NCBI GenBank assembly: GCA_002437435.1
Contig: DJPV01000068.1
Span: 113,551 to 176,122 of the forward strand
DNA length: 62,572 bases
Reading direction: 5' to 3'
Source of the DNA: Lachnospiraceae bacterium UBA6403
Lineage (GTDB): Bacteria; Bacillota; Clostridia; Lachnospirales; Lachnospiraceae
Shown: positions 36,137 to 45,095 of the stretch, one piece after another
How the letters are laid out: each line of letters begins with the position of its first letter
How positions within the stretch are numbered: position 1 is the stretch's first letter
The notes under the pieces: generated by a model
Databases searched by the model: none
Told to the model about the DNA's origin: nothing
The model's input: the letters and a program-made list of their open reading frames with translations, nothing else
Made by a program: the position numbers and the translations under genes

Positions 36137-38498
36137 ACCTGAGATTTTAGCTCCGGCAGGCTCTATGGATGCACTGAAGGCTGCTGTAAATGCAGGTGCT
36201 GATGCATGCTATGCCGGAGGCGATATGTTCAGTGCCCGTGCATTTGCCGGAAATTTTGATACAACAGAATTACTGGAAGCAATTGATTACTGCCATATTC
36301 ATAATGTGAAATTATATATGGCAGTTAATACTTTGCTCAAAAATAGTGAAATGAAGGAGCTGGTTTCCTATATTGATCCATTTTACAGAGAGGGTGTAGA
36401 TGGAATCATTGTACAGGATGTCGGGGTCATAAGAAGTCTTTCACAGGCATATCCGGATCTGCCGCTGCATGGAAGTACACAGATGAGCATATGTAGTACT
36501 TACGGGGCAGAATTTCTTAAAAATCTTGGGCTGACAAGATTTGTTCCTGCCAGGGAATTATCCTTAAAAGAAATAAAAACAATAAAAGAAGCAGTTGATA
36601 TCGAGATTGAGACATTTGTACATGGTGCAATGTGCTTCTGTTATTCAGGAAAATGTCTGATGAGCAGTTTTGCAGGCGGCAGAAGCGGTAATCGTGGACG
36701 TTGTGCACAGCCATGCAGAAAGGAATATAACAGCAGAAAGTTTAATCATGAATATGCACTCAGTATGAAGGATATGTGTACACTTGCAAATTTGCCACAG
36801 TTGATAGAGGCAGGGATAGATTCTTTTAAGATCGAGGGGAGAATGAAGAAACCGGAGTATGTCGCTGTGGCAGTTCATGCGTATTCTGAGATCACAGATG
36901 AATATATAAACGGATATGTGGATGAGAAACGGATCAAATATCATGCAGATCGGTTGATGGATATCTATAACCGTGGCGGCTTTTCTTCCGGCTATTATTA
37001 TTTGAAGAATGGCAAGGAAATGCTTGCAAATAAGCGCCCGAATCATACCGGAACATTGATCGGTAAGGTGGAAGCTGTGGAAGCACCGCATGTATATATC
37101 CGTCTGGAATGTGGAATTCATGCAAAGGATATTCTGGAGATTCGTACCGGAACAGAACAGAATATTGAACTGACTTCAAACATAACAGCACAGGCCGGAC
37201 AGAAGATCTGCCTGAATGCGAATAATCTTCGCCAGATCCAAAAAGACATGCAGGTCTATCGGACAAGAAATAATGCACTTATTGATGATATCAATGCAAG
37301 GTTTATACAGAAAGAAAAACAGACAGATATCTATGGTAAGGTGACAGCAAAGATTGGAGAGCCGATCACGCTGGAGCTGTTTTCAGGTGTGGATGATATC
37401 TCGGTAAAGGTGAGTGGAGAATGTGTGTCGCAGGCTGCAAAACGTCCGGTTGAGACAACACAGATCGTAGATAAGTTGTCAAAGACAGGTGGAACAGGAT
37501 TTAACTTTTATCTTGAAGCGGAATGCGATGAGAATATCTTTATATCTCTTGGAAGCCTGAATGTATTAAGACGGGAAGCTGTTCACCAGTTGGAGCAGGC
37601 GTTGATCGGACGATACAAAAGGATGCTGCCGAATAATAAGAAATTGTCACATAACAGTCAGAAAGATATCTATAAGAAGCCAAAAGATCTTAAAGGTGAT
37701 GCAGGTTGCTATGTATCGGTAAAGACAATGGAGCAGTTTCGAATTATTAATAATTATAAGTTTGTACGCCACATTGTTATTGATTATAATATAATGCGGG
37801 AAGCAGAAGTCGGAAAGATGAACAGTGATAAGAAAATCTATGTTGCATTTCCTGATATTTTGCGTGAAAACAGAAAACATAACATGAAAGATCTGTATTT
37901 TCTTTCCGGGATGTCAGACGGAATCTATATAAAGAATATTGATGAACTTGGGCTGCTTATAGAAAATGGGTATAAAGGTGCTGTTCTGTTAGATTCTTTT
38001 CTGTATGCATATAATGATGAAGCAATTCGCTTTTATAAAGATTTATTTGATAATGTAACATTTATTGGATCGGTAGAACTGACACATCAGGAAATAAAGG
38101 ATCTTTGCACGGATACGGTAGAACGATTATATGGATATCAGCCGGTAATGATCACGGCACAGTGCTTTATCAATAATTATCTGGACGGCTGTGGTTATAA
38201 CAGAAGCGAGTGCTTTTCGTTCCGGGATGAAAAAGGAAATCGTTTTTTCAGCGTAAATAATTGCAGGGATTGTTATTCTGTTATCTATAATGGTGTGCCA
38301 ACAGATAATATGAAACAGTTGACAAATAACAGAAATACTGATATAACCAATGAATATTTGATTGATTTTACCATTGAATCAGAAGAACAGACAAAAAAGA
38401 TCATGGATCGTCTGGAATGGATTCGTGATAATAAAGCTGATTTTGAAACTGATGAGATGGATTATACAAGAGGACACTATATAAAGGGTATTGAATAA
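36126..38498 (+). CDS. U32-family peptidase/rRNA-modification protein (DUF3656-containing)
   Basis: A 790-residue protein. The N-terminal half is the U32 fold: PEILAPAGSMDALKAAVNAG, then HGSTQMSI, and a cysteine cluster in CFCYSGKCLMSS with GRSGNRGRCAQPC. The C-terminal half fits the additional region of the long U32 class that includes E. coli RlhA (YdcP), which hydroxylates 23S rRNA C2501. Members were first called collagenases, but the cysteine cluster and the RlhA work make an RNA role more likely for this class. It overlaps zapA by 11 bases and the FtsW-family gene by one base. Confidence 0.87.
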   Translation: MLNRPEILAPAGSMDALKAAVNAGADACYAGGDMFSARAFAGNFDTTELLEAIDYCHIHNVKLYMAVNTLLKNSEMKELVSYIDPFYREGVDGIIVQDVGVIRSLSQAYPDLPLHGSTQMSICSTYGAEFLKNLGLTRFVPARELSLKEIKTIKEAVDIEIETFVHGAMCFCYSGKCLMSSFAGGRSGNRGRCAQPCRKEYNSRKFNHEYALSMKDMCTLANLPQLIEAGIDSFKIEGRMKKPEYVAVAVHAYSEITDEYINGYVDEKRIKYHADRLMDIYNRGGFSSGYYYLKNGKEMLANKRPNHTGTLIGKVEAVEAPHVYIRLECGIHAKDILEIRTGTEQNIELTSNITAQAGQKICLNANNLRQIQKDMQVYRTRNNALIDDINARFIQKEKQTDIYGKVTAKIGEPITLELFSGVDDISVKVSGECVSQAAKRPVETTQIVDKLSKTGGTGFNFYLEAECDENIFISLGSLNVLRREAVHQLEQALIGRYKRMLPNNKKLSHNSQKDIYKKPKDLKGDAGCYVSVKTMEQFRIINNYKFVRHIVIDYNIMREAEVGKMNSDKKIYVAFPDILRENRKHNMKDLYFLSGMSDGIYIKNIDELGLLIENGYKGAVLLDSFLYAYNDEAIRFYKDLFDNVTFIGSVELTHQEIKDLCTDTVERLYGYQPVMITAQCFINNYLDGCGYNRSECFSFRDEKGNRFFSVNNCRDCYSVIYNGVPTDNMKQLTNNRNTDITNEYLIDFTIESEEQTKKIMDRLEWIRDNKADFETDEMDYTRGHYIKGIE

Positions 38499-39883
38499 TG
38501 GCAACAATAATTACTGAAATTTCAAAATACTTGATTATATTTTTTATGCTTTTATATACGGTTAAATGTTTTACTGTCTTAAAGCCTGTAAGAAAGGATA
38601 AGAAGGAACATGCACTTAATGTACAGATATTTTATGTATTTATCATACATTTTCTGTGCTATCTGACTCTGTTTTTGAAATATAAAACAGTCAGTATCGT
38701 TATCTTTTATCTGTTGCAGATGATTGTATCGATCGTATATATGGTATCTTATCATGGAATATATAAGAAATCATCGAGACTGATCACGAATAACATGTCG
38801 TTTTTACTTTTGATCGGATACGTTATGCTGACCAGACTGGATTTTGATCTTGCTAAGAAGCAGTTTGCATTTGCTACGATCACGCTTGTGATCACTGCGT
38901 TTATTCCACTTGTTATCGTCAAGTGTAAGAATCTCAAGAACTGGGATATTTTCTATGCAGTTTTGGGAATTGGATTCCTAAGTACAGTCTTTGTTCCTTT
39001 TCTCGGAGTATCCAAATACGGTTCTACAAACTGGATTCAGATCGGTCCGATTTCTTTACAGCCTATGGAATTTGTGAAAATTATATTTGTCTTTTTCCTG
39101 GCAGGTGCGCTCGATAAGGCAAAGAACTTTAAGGATCTTATAAAGGTTACGGTTGTATCCGGGTTATTCATGCTGGTACTGGTTGCAGAAAAGGATCTGG
39201 GTGGTGCAGCTATATTTGTTATGATCTTTATTATGATGGTATATCTTGCAACACAGAAAACTGTGATATTGATCGGTGGACTTGGCGGTGCCGCTGTTCT
39301 TGCAACTGTTGGCTATATGTTATTTAAGAACAAGCTTAGTCATGTTACGACCCGAATCAACGCATGGCTGAATCCGTTCGCATATATCAACGATTCCGGA
39401 TATCAGATCTGCCAGTCGTTATTTGCGATAGGATCTGGTGGAATGGAAGGCCGTGGACTTGGAAAAGGACTTCCGACAGCTATACCGGTTGCATCCAGTG
39501 ATTTTATCTTTTCAGCAATTTGCGAAGAATTTGGTGTAATCTTTGCACTTTGTCTGATCCTTATGTATATCAGTTGCTTTATTTATTTTATTAATATTTC
39601 GATGAAGATAAGAAACACTTTTTATAAAAATGTAGCTTTTGGATTTACGATATGTTTTATATTCCAGACATTTTTAAATATTGGCGGTGTAACGAAGTTT
39701 ATTCCATCTACCGGTGTGACGCTTCCACTTGTCAGTTATGGTGTAAGTTCAGTTGTGAGCACGTTATTCCTGTTTGGTATTATTCAGGGAATCTGTGTAC
39801 TTGAAAATAATGGAGTTGGTGGCAATGAAGAACAAACGATCTACAAACAAAGCAATCATGAAGAAGTATTCTCAGGGGAGTAG
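38498..39883 (+). CDS. FtsW/RodA/SpoVE-family glycosyltransferase
   Basis: A 461-residue SEDS-family membrane protein with about ten hydrophobic segments. The SEDS core is seen in LQPMEFVKI, AEKDLGGAA (catalytic Asp region), YQICQSLFAIGSGGMEGRGLGKG, SSDFIFSAICEEFG and the C-terminal TGVTLPLVSYGVSS. SEDS proteins polymerise lipid II with a class B PBP partner, and such a PBP overlaps the 3' end by 59 bases. Whether the pair works in division, elongation or sporulation cannot be told from sequence. It starts on the last base of the U32 stop codon. Confidence 0.93.
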   Translation: MATIITEISKYLIIFFMLLYTVKCFTVLKPVRKDKKEHALNVQIFYVFIIHFLCYLTLFLKYKTVSIVIFYLLQMIVSIVYMVSYHGIYKKSSRLITNNMSFLLLIGYVMLTRLDFDLAKKQFAFATITLVITAFIPLVIVKCKNLKNWDIFYAVLGIGFLSTVFVPFLGVSKYGSTNWIQIGPISLQPMEFVKIIFVFFLAGALDKAKNFKDLIKVTVVSGLFMLVLVAEKDLGGAAIFVMIFIMMVYLATQKTVILIGGLGGAAVLATVGYMLFKNKLSHVTTRINAWLNPFAYINDSGYQICQSLFAIGSGGMEGRGLGKGLPTAIPVASSDFIFSAICEEFGVIFALCLILMYISCFIYFINISMKIRNTFYKNVAFGFTICFIFQTFLNIGGVTKFIPSTGVTLPLVSYGVSSVVSTLFLFGIIQGICVLENNGVGGNEEQTIYKQSNHEEVFSGE

Positions 39884-41306
39884 AGAAGAAATTGAAAAAA
39901 AGAAAAATGACAAAAAGAATGTTCCTGTACTTATAGTGACGTATTTTGTTGTCTTTATCTTTATCGGAATGATGGCGCACCTGATCAAATATGTAATCGT
40001 GGATTCTGATTCCGATATCGCAAATTCATATAATAAGAGACAGAATCTGTATGCAGAAACAGTTATTAAAGGACAGATCATTTCGGATGATGGAGTTGTT
40101 CTTGCAGAGACAAAGACAGATGATGATGGAAACGAAACAAGAGTTTATCCATACAGCAATATGTTTGCACATGCAGTCGGATATGACAGCAATGGACAGG
40201 CAGGTCTTGAGATGGTGTCAAATTATTATTTATTGACTTCGAATCAGAATATTATATACCGTGTGTATCATGCATTATCAAATAAGAAGAACATGGGAAA
40301 TAATGTTATAACCACATTAGATTATGATCTGCAGAGCACGGCTTATAATGCTTTGGGTAGTAATGATGGTGCGGTTGTAGTAATCGAGCCGTCTACGGGT
40401 AAGATCAAAGCGATGGTATCCAAACCGGATTTTGATCCGAACCGGATTTCGTCTGTTATAGAAGAAACAGCAAATTCTGACAGTTCTTGTCTGCTAAATA
40501 GAGCAACACAGGGTCTGTATCCGCCGGGATCAACATTTAAGATACTTACAACCCTTGAATTTATCAGAGAAAATCCAAATTACAAATCATATTCCTATGA
40601 ATGTGAAGGCGATGGGATCTTTAACAGTGTATCGATACATTGTTATAATCATAAGGTGCATGGAACGGTAGATCTGGAACAATCTCTGGCATATTCCTGT
40701 AATACATCTTTTTCAAATATTGGTATAAAACTTAACATGAATGCGTTAAACAAGCTATGCGAGGATTTTCTGTATAATAAAGAGCTTCCATATGATGGTT
40801 ATTATAATAAATCCAGTTATTCACTGACATCCAAGACTGATAAATCATTGATTCCGCAGACTGTGATCGGTCAGGGTGAGACATTGATCACTCCGCTTCA
40901 TAATACAATGATCATGTGTGCGATCGCAAATGGCGGCGTTCTTATGAAGCCATATATGATGGATCGTATCGAGAATTGTGATGGTGGTGTCGTAAAGAAG
41001 TTTTCAAAAAGTTCTTATGGAAGGATTATTTCTGCAAAAGAAGCGCAGACACTGACAGAGCTTATGAGGTCTGTTACAGAATATGGTACGGCTTCCGATT
41101 ATTTTTCGGGTGCTGATTATACAGTAGCCGGAAAGACAGGAACGGCGGAATTTAATGAAAATAAAGATTCCCATTCCTGGTTCATAGGTTTTTCAAATGT
41201 GAACAACCCAGATCTGGTAGTATGTGTTCTGGTGGAAAATGCGAGCAATACCGGAACTTCTGCAACTTCTATAGCCAGAAAGATATTTGATGCATATTAT
41301 GATTAA
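39825..41306 (+). CDS. Class B penicillin-binding protein (transpeptidase)
   Basis: About 493 residues: a Lys-rich cytoplasmic start, one membrane segment (about residues 30-55), a short PBP dimer-type domain and a transpeptidase domain with the three active-site motifs: STFK (in YPPGSTFKI), SCN (in YSCNTSFSN) and KTGT (in VAGKTGTAEF). It crosslinks peptidoglycan and is the target of beta-lactams. It is close in size to the PbpA subclass that pairs with a SEDS protein. ATG 39825, with GGAG about ten bases upstream, is preferred over the open frame back to 39774. It overlaps the FtsW/RodA gene by 59 bases. Confidence 0.93.
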   Translation: MKNKRSTNKAIMKKYSQGSREEIEKKKNDKKNVPVLIVTYFVVFIFIGMMAHLIKYVIVDSDSDIANSYNKRQNLYAETVIKGQIISDDGVVLAETKTDDDGNETRVYPYSNMFAHAVGYDSNGQAGLEMVSNYYLLTSNQNIIYRVYHALSNKKNMGNNVITTLDYDLQSTAYNALGSNDGAVVVIEPSTGKIKAMVSKPDFDPNRISSVIEETANSDSSCLLNRATQGLYPPGSTFKILTTLEFIRENPNYKSYSYECEGDGIFNSVSIHCYNHKVHGTVDLEQSLAYSCNTSFSNIGIKLNMNALNKLCEDFLYNKELPYDGYYNKSSYSLTSKTDKSLIPQTVIGQGETLITPLHNTMIMCAIANGGVLMKPYMMDRIENCDGGVVKKFSKSSYGRIISAKEAQTLTELMRSVTEYGTASDYFSGADYTVAGKTGTAEFNENKDSHSWFIGFSNVNNPDLVVCVLVENASNTGTSATSIARKIFDAYYD

Positions 41307-41450
41307 TCAACTTGAAATAATGTAGTAATACTGATATACTTATAACCAATTAAGAGTTGACAGATGTAAGTCGGCTCAGAGTTTTATTCGTAGTCGAATG
41401 TGAGTAGAACTTGAAGCATTTACAACACCGAAAAGACAGGAGGAACTGCT

Positions 41451-41903
41451 GTGATCGAAGCAACAAGCTGTGGAGGTGTGGTAATCTTCAGAGGAAAAGT
41501 ATTATTACTGTACAAAAACTACAAAAACAAATATGAAGGATGGGTTCTCCCAAAGGGTACAGTTGAAAAAGGTGAAGAACATAATCAGACTGCACTTAGA
41601 GAAGTAAAAGAGGAGACAGGTGTTAGCGCATCTATTATTAAGTATGTAGGGAAAAGCAATTATACATTTAATACTGCTTTTGATGTAGTGAATAAGGATG
41701 TACACTGGTATCTCATGATGGCAGACAGCTATTACAGCAAACCGCAGCGTGAAGAATACTTTGTGGATTCCGGTTACTACAAGTATCATGAAGCCTACCA
41801 CCTTCTGAAGTTTCCGAATGAAAAGGATATTCTGGAACAGGCATATGCTGAGTATGTAGAACTGAAACGGAATAATCTTTGGGGAAGCAGAAAGTATTTT
41901 TAA
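41451..41903 (+). CDS. NUDIX hydrolase
   Basis: A 150-residue protein with a Nudix box beginning at about residue 36: G-x5-E-x7-REVKEETGV, all catalytic glutamates present. The N-terminus SCGGVVIFRGKVLLL is typical of the AP4A/MutT-like group. It hydrolyses a nucleoside diphosphate linked to another group; the substrate is unknown. The start is a GTG, preceded by AGGAGGA at good distance. It stands alone, with a terminator after it. Confidence 0.93.
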   Translation: MIEATSCGGVVIFRGKVLLLYKNYKNKYEGWVLPKGTVEKGEEHNQTALREVKEETGVSASIIKYVGKSNYTFNTAFDVVNKDVHWYLMMADSYYSKPQREEYFVDSGYYKYHEAYHLLKFPNEKDILEQAYAEYVELKRNNLWGSRKYF

Positions 41904-41908
41904 GGGTT

Positions 41909-41946
41909 AAAATCTGACTGTTTATTTAGAAATAGTCAGATTTTTC
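41909..41946 (+). terminator. Intrinsic terminator after the NUDIX gene
   Basis: AAAATCTGACT pairs with AGTCAGATTTTT around a 13-base loop, followed by C and a T-rich stretch. The AT-rich arms also give a terminator on the opposite strand. Confidence 0.85.
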
Positions 41947-42005
41947 ACTTTCAAGATAACGGACAACAGACACATGCAATATCACAGAAGGAGGAATCGG
42001 TTCAA

Positions 42006-42896
42006 ATGAAGTCATCAACAGACAGAAAAGATATGGAAACAGTACAGACAGATCAGAATTTCGATAAAGAAAATTTATCAGAAAATAAAGGAAAAAAGAA
42101 TGGGATCCTGCTAAATATCATACTTGTATTATGTATTGTGATCTTTCTTGGCTGTGGTGGTTATCTGGGTGCCTATTTTTATAGCAATCATAAAGCGGAG
42201 ACTGCATTTTCAGCGATCAAGGAAACGGTAGAAGCCGGAGACTGTATAGATGAAAAAGGTAAGCCGGTCTATGTAACAGTGCAGAAAAAGCAGGTTTATA
42301 AAAAATATGCGTCTGTATATGAGGAGAATCCGGATTTTATCGGTTGGCTCTATATTTATGGTACAAGAATAGATTATCCTGTTATGTTTACACCGAATGA
42401 TGAGGAGTATTATATTCACAGGAATTTTAATGGTGAATACAGCGCGGCAGGTACTTTATTTGCTGCTGCAAACTGCAGTCCGACAGGCGAGGTGTCAGAT
42501 AATGTAATCCTGTATGGACACAATATGAAAGCAGGAAGTATGTTTCATGATCTGCTAAAATATGAAAATGAAGAATTCTACAAGGAGCACAAAACAATCA
42601 TATTTGATACTTTGGACGGACCGGGTACTTATACAGTGATCGCGGCCTTTTACACAAAGGCATATCCTGAAGATGATACAGAACATTATAATATATATAG
42701 TTTTATAAATGCGGAATCGGAAACGGCATTTGATGATTATGTAAGCCGTGCAAAGGCAAATACACCATATACAATAGAAGAAACAGCTTCTTATGGTGAC
42801 CACCTGCTTACTTTATCAACCTGTGCATATCATACAGATAATGGGCGGTTTGTTGTAGTTGCAAAGAAGATTGACAACAGCAGTCGGTTACAGTAA
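42006..42896 (+). CDS. srtB: Class B sortase
   Basis: A 296-residue membrane-anchored transpeptidase: cytoplasmic start, one membrane segment (about residues 34-58), then the sortase fold. Catalytic His is in LYGHNM (about 171), Cys in LSTCAYH (about 272) and Arg in GRFVV (about 281). The CAYHTDNGRF arrangement with a helix between is typical of class B, which usually links iron-acquisition or pilus-related proteins with NPQTN-type signals to the wall. No sortase substrate is visible beside it. AGGAGG lies upstream. Confidence 0.94.
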   Translation: MKSSTDRKDMETVQTDQNFDKENLSENKGKKNGILLNIILVLCIVIFLGCGGYLGAYFYSNHKAETAFSAIKETVEAGDCIDEKGKPVYVTVQKKQVYKKYASVYEENPDFIGWLYIYGTRIDYPVMFTPNDEEYYIHRNFNGEYSAAGTLFAAANCSPTGEVSDNVILYGHNMKAGSMFHDLLKYENEEFYKEHKTIIFDTLDGPGTYTVIAAFYTKAYPEDDTEHYNIYSFINAESETAFDDYVSRAKANTPYTIEETASYGDHLLTLSTCAYHTDNGRFVVVAKKIDNSSRLQ

Positions 42897-42969
42897 AAGA
42901 AGTCCATATTTTGGTGTATATTTGATGTGCAAAATAGGGGCAATAATTTGAAAAAACTGCATTTAAAGC

Positions 42970-43000
42970 AATAAAAAAAGCCACATAAACGGCTTAAAAC
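42970..43000 (-). terminator. Terminator hairpin, probably originally downstream of tRNA-Leu
   Basis: AAGCC and GGCTT enclose an 8-base loop, with a run of seven T on the minus strand. Before the prophage inserted, this hairpin would have followed the tRNA-Leu 3' end closely, so it is most likely the old tRNA terminator, now 3.4 kb away. It may also stop sortase transcription. Confidence 0.6.
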
Positions 43001-43025
43001 TCAGATTTTTATTTAGAAAAATTAT

Positions 43026-43051
43026 TAAAACTGCCGGCAGCGGGACTTGAA
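43026..43051. repeat. Left attachment site (duplicate of tRNA-Leu 3' end)
   Basis: Identical over 26 bases to 46470-46495. It contains the reverse complement of the tRNA T-arm 3' strand and acceptor 3' strand (CTGCCGGCAGCGGGACTTGA), then diverges. It is not a second tRNA gene, because the rest of the tRNA is missing. Confidence 0.93.
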
Positions 43052-43055
43052 TGTT

Positions 43056-43097
43056 GAGCCGGGAAACCTTGTAAAATCAAGGCTTCCTGGCTCTTTT
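43056..43097 (+). terminator. Hairpin just inside the left attachment site
   Basis: GAGCC (43056-43060) pairs with GGCTC (43089-43093); CCTTG (43067-43071) with CAAGG (43078-43082) forms the inner stem; TTTT follows on the + strand. It would stop chromosomal transcription entering the element from the sortase side. Confidence 0.65.
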
Positions 43098-43117
43098 ATT
43101 ATGTCAAAAATCGTGCA

Positions 43118-43139
43118 GGTGGGCAAAAGGTGGGCAAAA
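43118..43139. repeat. Arm-type integrase site, left end
   Basis: Two tandem 11-base copies of GGTGGGCAAAA. The same 22-base doublet occurs at 46352-46373 near the right end in the same orientation. Paired short repeats near both ends are what tyrosine integrases of the lambda/Tn916 type bind through their N-terminal arm domain. The left copy touches the integrase stop codon. Confidence 0.7.
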
Positions 43140-44261
43140 TTATGAAATTAAAAAAATTGAATCCATCATGGCATTATCATTCTCGACCACTTTCTTCGTA
43201 ACGTGGATATAGATATCCTGTGTGACATCACTGTGGCTATGTCCTAACCGGCGGGCGATCTGATCGGGTGTCATTCCGGCTTCAGCAAGGAGAGAAGCGT
43301 GAGTGTGTCGCAACTTATGCGGCGTGATCCTGTGGTCAAGTTCTCGTTCGGTCGTTTCTCTTAAAAACTTGTTATAAGCCATGTAAGACATGTACGATCC
43401 GGTATGAATGTCAGGAAGAAATAAATCACTCTTGAAGCCTTTTGCAAGAAGCATTTGTTTTCTCCAAAGCCGACATTTTTTTATTAATGAAGCAAGCTCC
43501 GGTTGAATATGAACATCCCGAACAGAATTATCGGTTTTCGGAGTTGTAACAACCTTGTTTATGGAATCGTAGGTTTTTGTAACATGGATCACATTACTGG
43601 AAAGGTCAACATCCTTATCCTTTAGCGCGATCAGTTCTCCGGAACGCATACCGGTGAGCAAGAGCATGTTTGTAGCATAGTACCAGTGCCATAGCCCTTG
43701 ATCTGAGATATATTCAAGAAGCCGGTTGATCTCATCCTGTTCCAAGTATTTATCGGTTGTTTCCACTCCCTGCTCTGTATCCTTGAATAACTCCAACTTG
43801 GTCAGAAGCTTATAGTTGTCATGATAATCGTTCTTGTAGCCCCAGTTGAGCATTGCACGGAATCTTGTGATATAAGTATTTAATGTACTGATTGGTTTTC
43901 CGGAATTCAATAGCTGCTCATTCAGATACTGCGAGGTAAGGTTATCAACGATGACATCCGCACCGAGAAGCTTTATCATTGAATTAATGATACGTTCGTT
44001 TCTGCTTGTCGTGGAAAGCTTACAAGTGAGCTTTTGATTTGTGATATAAATATCGAGCAGTTCGGAGAGCGTGATTTTGTCACACTTCAAATTATTTAAA
44101 ATGTTCTCAATTTTTGCAGTCAATATCCTCTGCGCTTTTTTCTTATTCTGGTTTGTAGATTTGGGCATAACAACAGATACTTTTTTGACCTTTTCTGTCA
44201 AAGGATCCGTATACCGTTCACAGTAGATCACAGTCCCATTTTTTTTAGGTTCACACCACAT
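43140..44261 (-). CDS. int: Tyrosine site-specific integrase
   Basis: A 373-residue phage-type integrase. An N-terminal arm-binding domain (about 1-60, with KKNGTVIYCERYTDP), a SAM-like core-binding domain (about 65-165) and the catalytic domain with Arg in TGMRSGEL (about 204), H-x-x-R in HKLRHTHAS (about 312-315), His in LGHSHSDVTQ and the nucleophile Tyr in DIYIHV (about 351). All catalytic residues are present. ATG 44261 is chosen because AGGAG lies nine bases upstream; a TTG at 44270 would be adjacent to it. The ribosome-binding site is part of a hairpin (44273-44288), suggesting translational control. It carries out insertion into tRNA-Leu. Confidence 0.95.
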   Translation of the reverse strand: MWCEPKKNGTVIYCERYTDPLTEKVKKVSVVMPKSTNQNKKKAQRILTAKIENILNNLKCDKITLSELLDIYITNQKLTCKLSTTSRNERIINSMIKLLGADVIVDNLTSQYLNEQLLNSGKPISTLNTYITRFRAMLNWGYKNDYHDNYKLLTKLELFKDTEQGVETTDKYLEQDEINRLLEYISDQGLWHWYYATNMLLLTGMRSGELIALKDKDVDLSSNVIHVTKTYDSINKVVTTPKTDNSVRDVHIQPELASLIKKCRLWRKQMLLAKGFKSDLFLPDIHTGSYMSYMAYNKFLRETTERELDHRITPHKLRHTHASLLAEAGMTPDQIARRLGHSHSDVTQDIYIHVTKKVVENDNAMMDSIFLIS

Positions 44262-44270
44262 AAATATCAA

Positions 44271-44288
44271 CTCCTATCTAAAGATAGG
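44271..44288 (-). promoter_or_regulatory. Hairpin overlapping the integrase ribosome-binding site
   Basis: On the minus strand CCTATC and GATAGG form a 6-bp stem with a TTTA loop, and the AGGAG ribosome-binding site begins within the second arm. This could keep integrase translation low in the integrated state. Confidence 0.5.
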
Positions 44289-44314
44289 CATAAAAAATAA
44301 GCCTACCCAAAATA

Positions 44315-44445
44315 GAAGGCTTATGTTATAATGAACTCGCCAAAGTTGTTATAGATAAGCCTTCGGGTTTATATGTAACCTTTCCCCTGAGTGCTTCCAA
44401 CACTTGGGGGAATTTTTTATGAAGTTGCACCGGTGCAACTTTTTA
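44315..44445 (+). ncRNA. Candidate small RNA in the integrase-hicB gap
   Basis: A perfect -10 box TATAAT at 44327-44332 lies inside a 10-bp perfect inverted repeat, GAAGGCTTAT (44315-44324) and ATAAGCCTTC (44355-44364). No -35 is convincing. Downstream on the same strand are two stacked terminators: CCCC...GGGG with an inner AGTG/CACT (44384-44409) plus TTTTTT, and the palindrome GTTGCACCGGTGCAAC (44424-44439) plus TTTTT. No reading frame of note lies between. This would give an RNA of about 80-105 bases. The existence of the RNA is inference. Confidence 0.4.
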
Positions 44446-44468
44446 TTAAAACAGCCAGATGCGTGTAT

Positions 44469-44858
44469 CTAATTAGATGCCTGTTTGAGTAGAGCGTCTG
44501 TAAGAACTTTAGAAAAATTGACATTGTTCTTTTCACCATAAGTATTAAGCCATGCCGGAATAGTAATATTCTTACGCACAGACTTGCTGCCATATCGTTC
44601 TGAATAATCATCCATATCTAATACAAGATAATTAGAAAAGGATCCTTCAGGAACAATGACATGGTCACTTGGTTTTGGATAATCATTGCCTTCTTCTAGT
44701 TCTGTTAGAATCCAACCAGATGCTGCATCCTGTCCCATTTCAATAGCTTCTGCTAATGTGTCTCCTTCCGTGACACATCCAGGCAGGTCTGGTACTTCAA
44801 CTGTAAATCCGTCCCCTTTTTCAAAAGGAGTAAAGATAGCTTCATAAACTAATTTCAT
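44469..44858 (-). CDS. hicB: HicB antitoxin
   Basis: A 129-residue antitoxin. The N-terminal HicB domain is clear (KLVYEAIFTPFEKGDGFTV, then VPDLPGCVTEGDTLAEA and MGQDAASGWI), and the C-terminal region from about residue 95 (SVRKNITIPAWLNTYGEKN) looks like a ribbon-helix-helix or similar DNA-binding arm. ATG 44858 follows AAGGGGATTTTCCA, so it is preferred to an ATG six codons upstream with no ribosome-binding site. It binds and silences HicA and with it represses the hicAB promoter. It follows hicA in the same transcript. Confidence 0.93.
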   Translation of the reverse strand: MKLVYEAIFTPFEKGDGFTVEVPDLPGCVTEGDTLAEAIEMGQDAASGWILTELEEGNDYPKPSDHVIVPEGSFSNYLVLDMDDYSERYGSKSVRKNITIPAWLNTYGEKNNVNFSKVLTDALLKQASN

Positions 44859-44886
44859 TGGAAAATCCCCTTTCATGTTTAACCGA

Positions 44887-44905
44887 CAGGGCTATTTGAG
44901 CCCTG
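44887..44905 (-). promoter_or_regulatory. Hairpin between hicA and hicB
   Basis: AGGGCT and AGCCCT, extended by a flanking C-G pair, form a stem with a 5-base loop that includes the hicA stop codon. It may stabilise or process the two-gene mRNA so that toxin and antitoxin are made in different amounts. Confidence 0.4.
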
Positions 44906-45074
44906 CCTGTTTTAATATTGAATTTGCTGTACCTTTACTTACATCGCCCTTATGTATTGGAACTGTAACCTTGCCGGGTTTGTCAGGGTGTTTATACTGC
45001 CTGTGTGAGCCAACCTGCTTGACTGCGATCCAACCATCTAGGAGAAGAAGTTTTTCAAGTTCTCTGACTGTCAT
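44892..45074 (-). CDS. hicA: HicA toxin (mRNA interferase)
   Basis: A 60-residue protein of the YcfA/HicA family with a double-stranded-RNA-binding-like fold. The catalytic histidine is in QVGSHRQYKHP, and VTVPIHKGDVSKGTANSILKQAGL is the usual C-terminus. It cleaves mRNA and tmRNA independently of the ribosome when free. AAGGAGG lies six bases before the ATG, and a near-consensus promoter is upstream. Nothing in the sequence suggests inactivation, so the toxin should still need its antitoxin. Confidence 0.94.
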   Translation of the reverse strand: MTVRELEKLLLLDGWIAVKQVGSHRQYKHPDKPGKVTVPIHKGDVSKGTANSILKQAGLK

Positions 45075-45095
45075 TTCTTACCTCCTTATGATTAT

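Noticed and set aside
43031..43051. Second tRNA gene at the left end of the prophage
   Set aside because: Only the 3' quarter is present; it is the duplicated attachment site.
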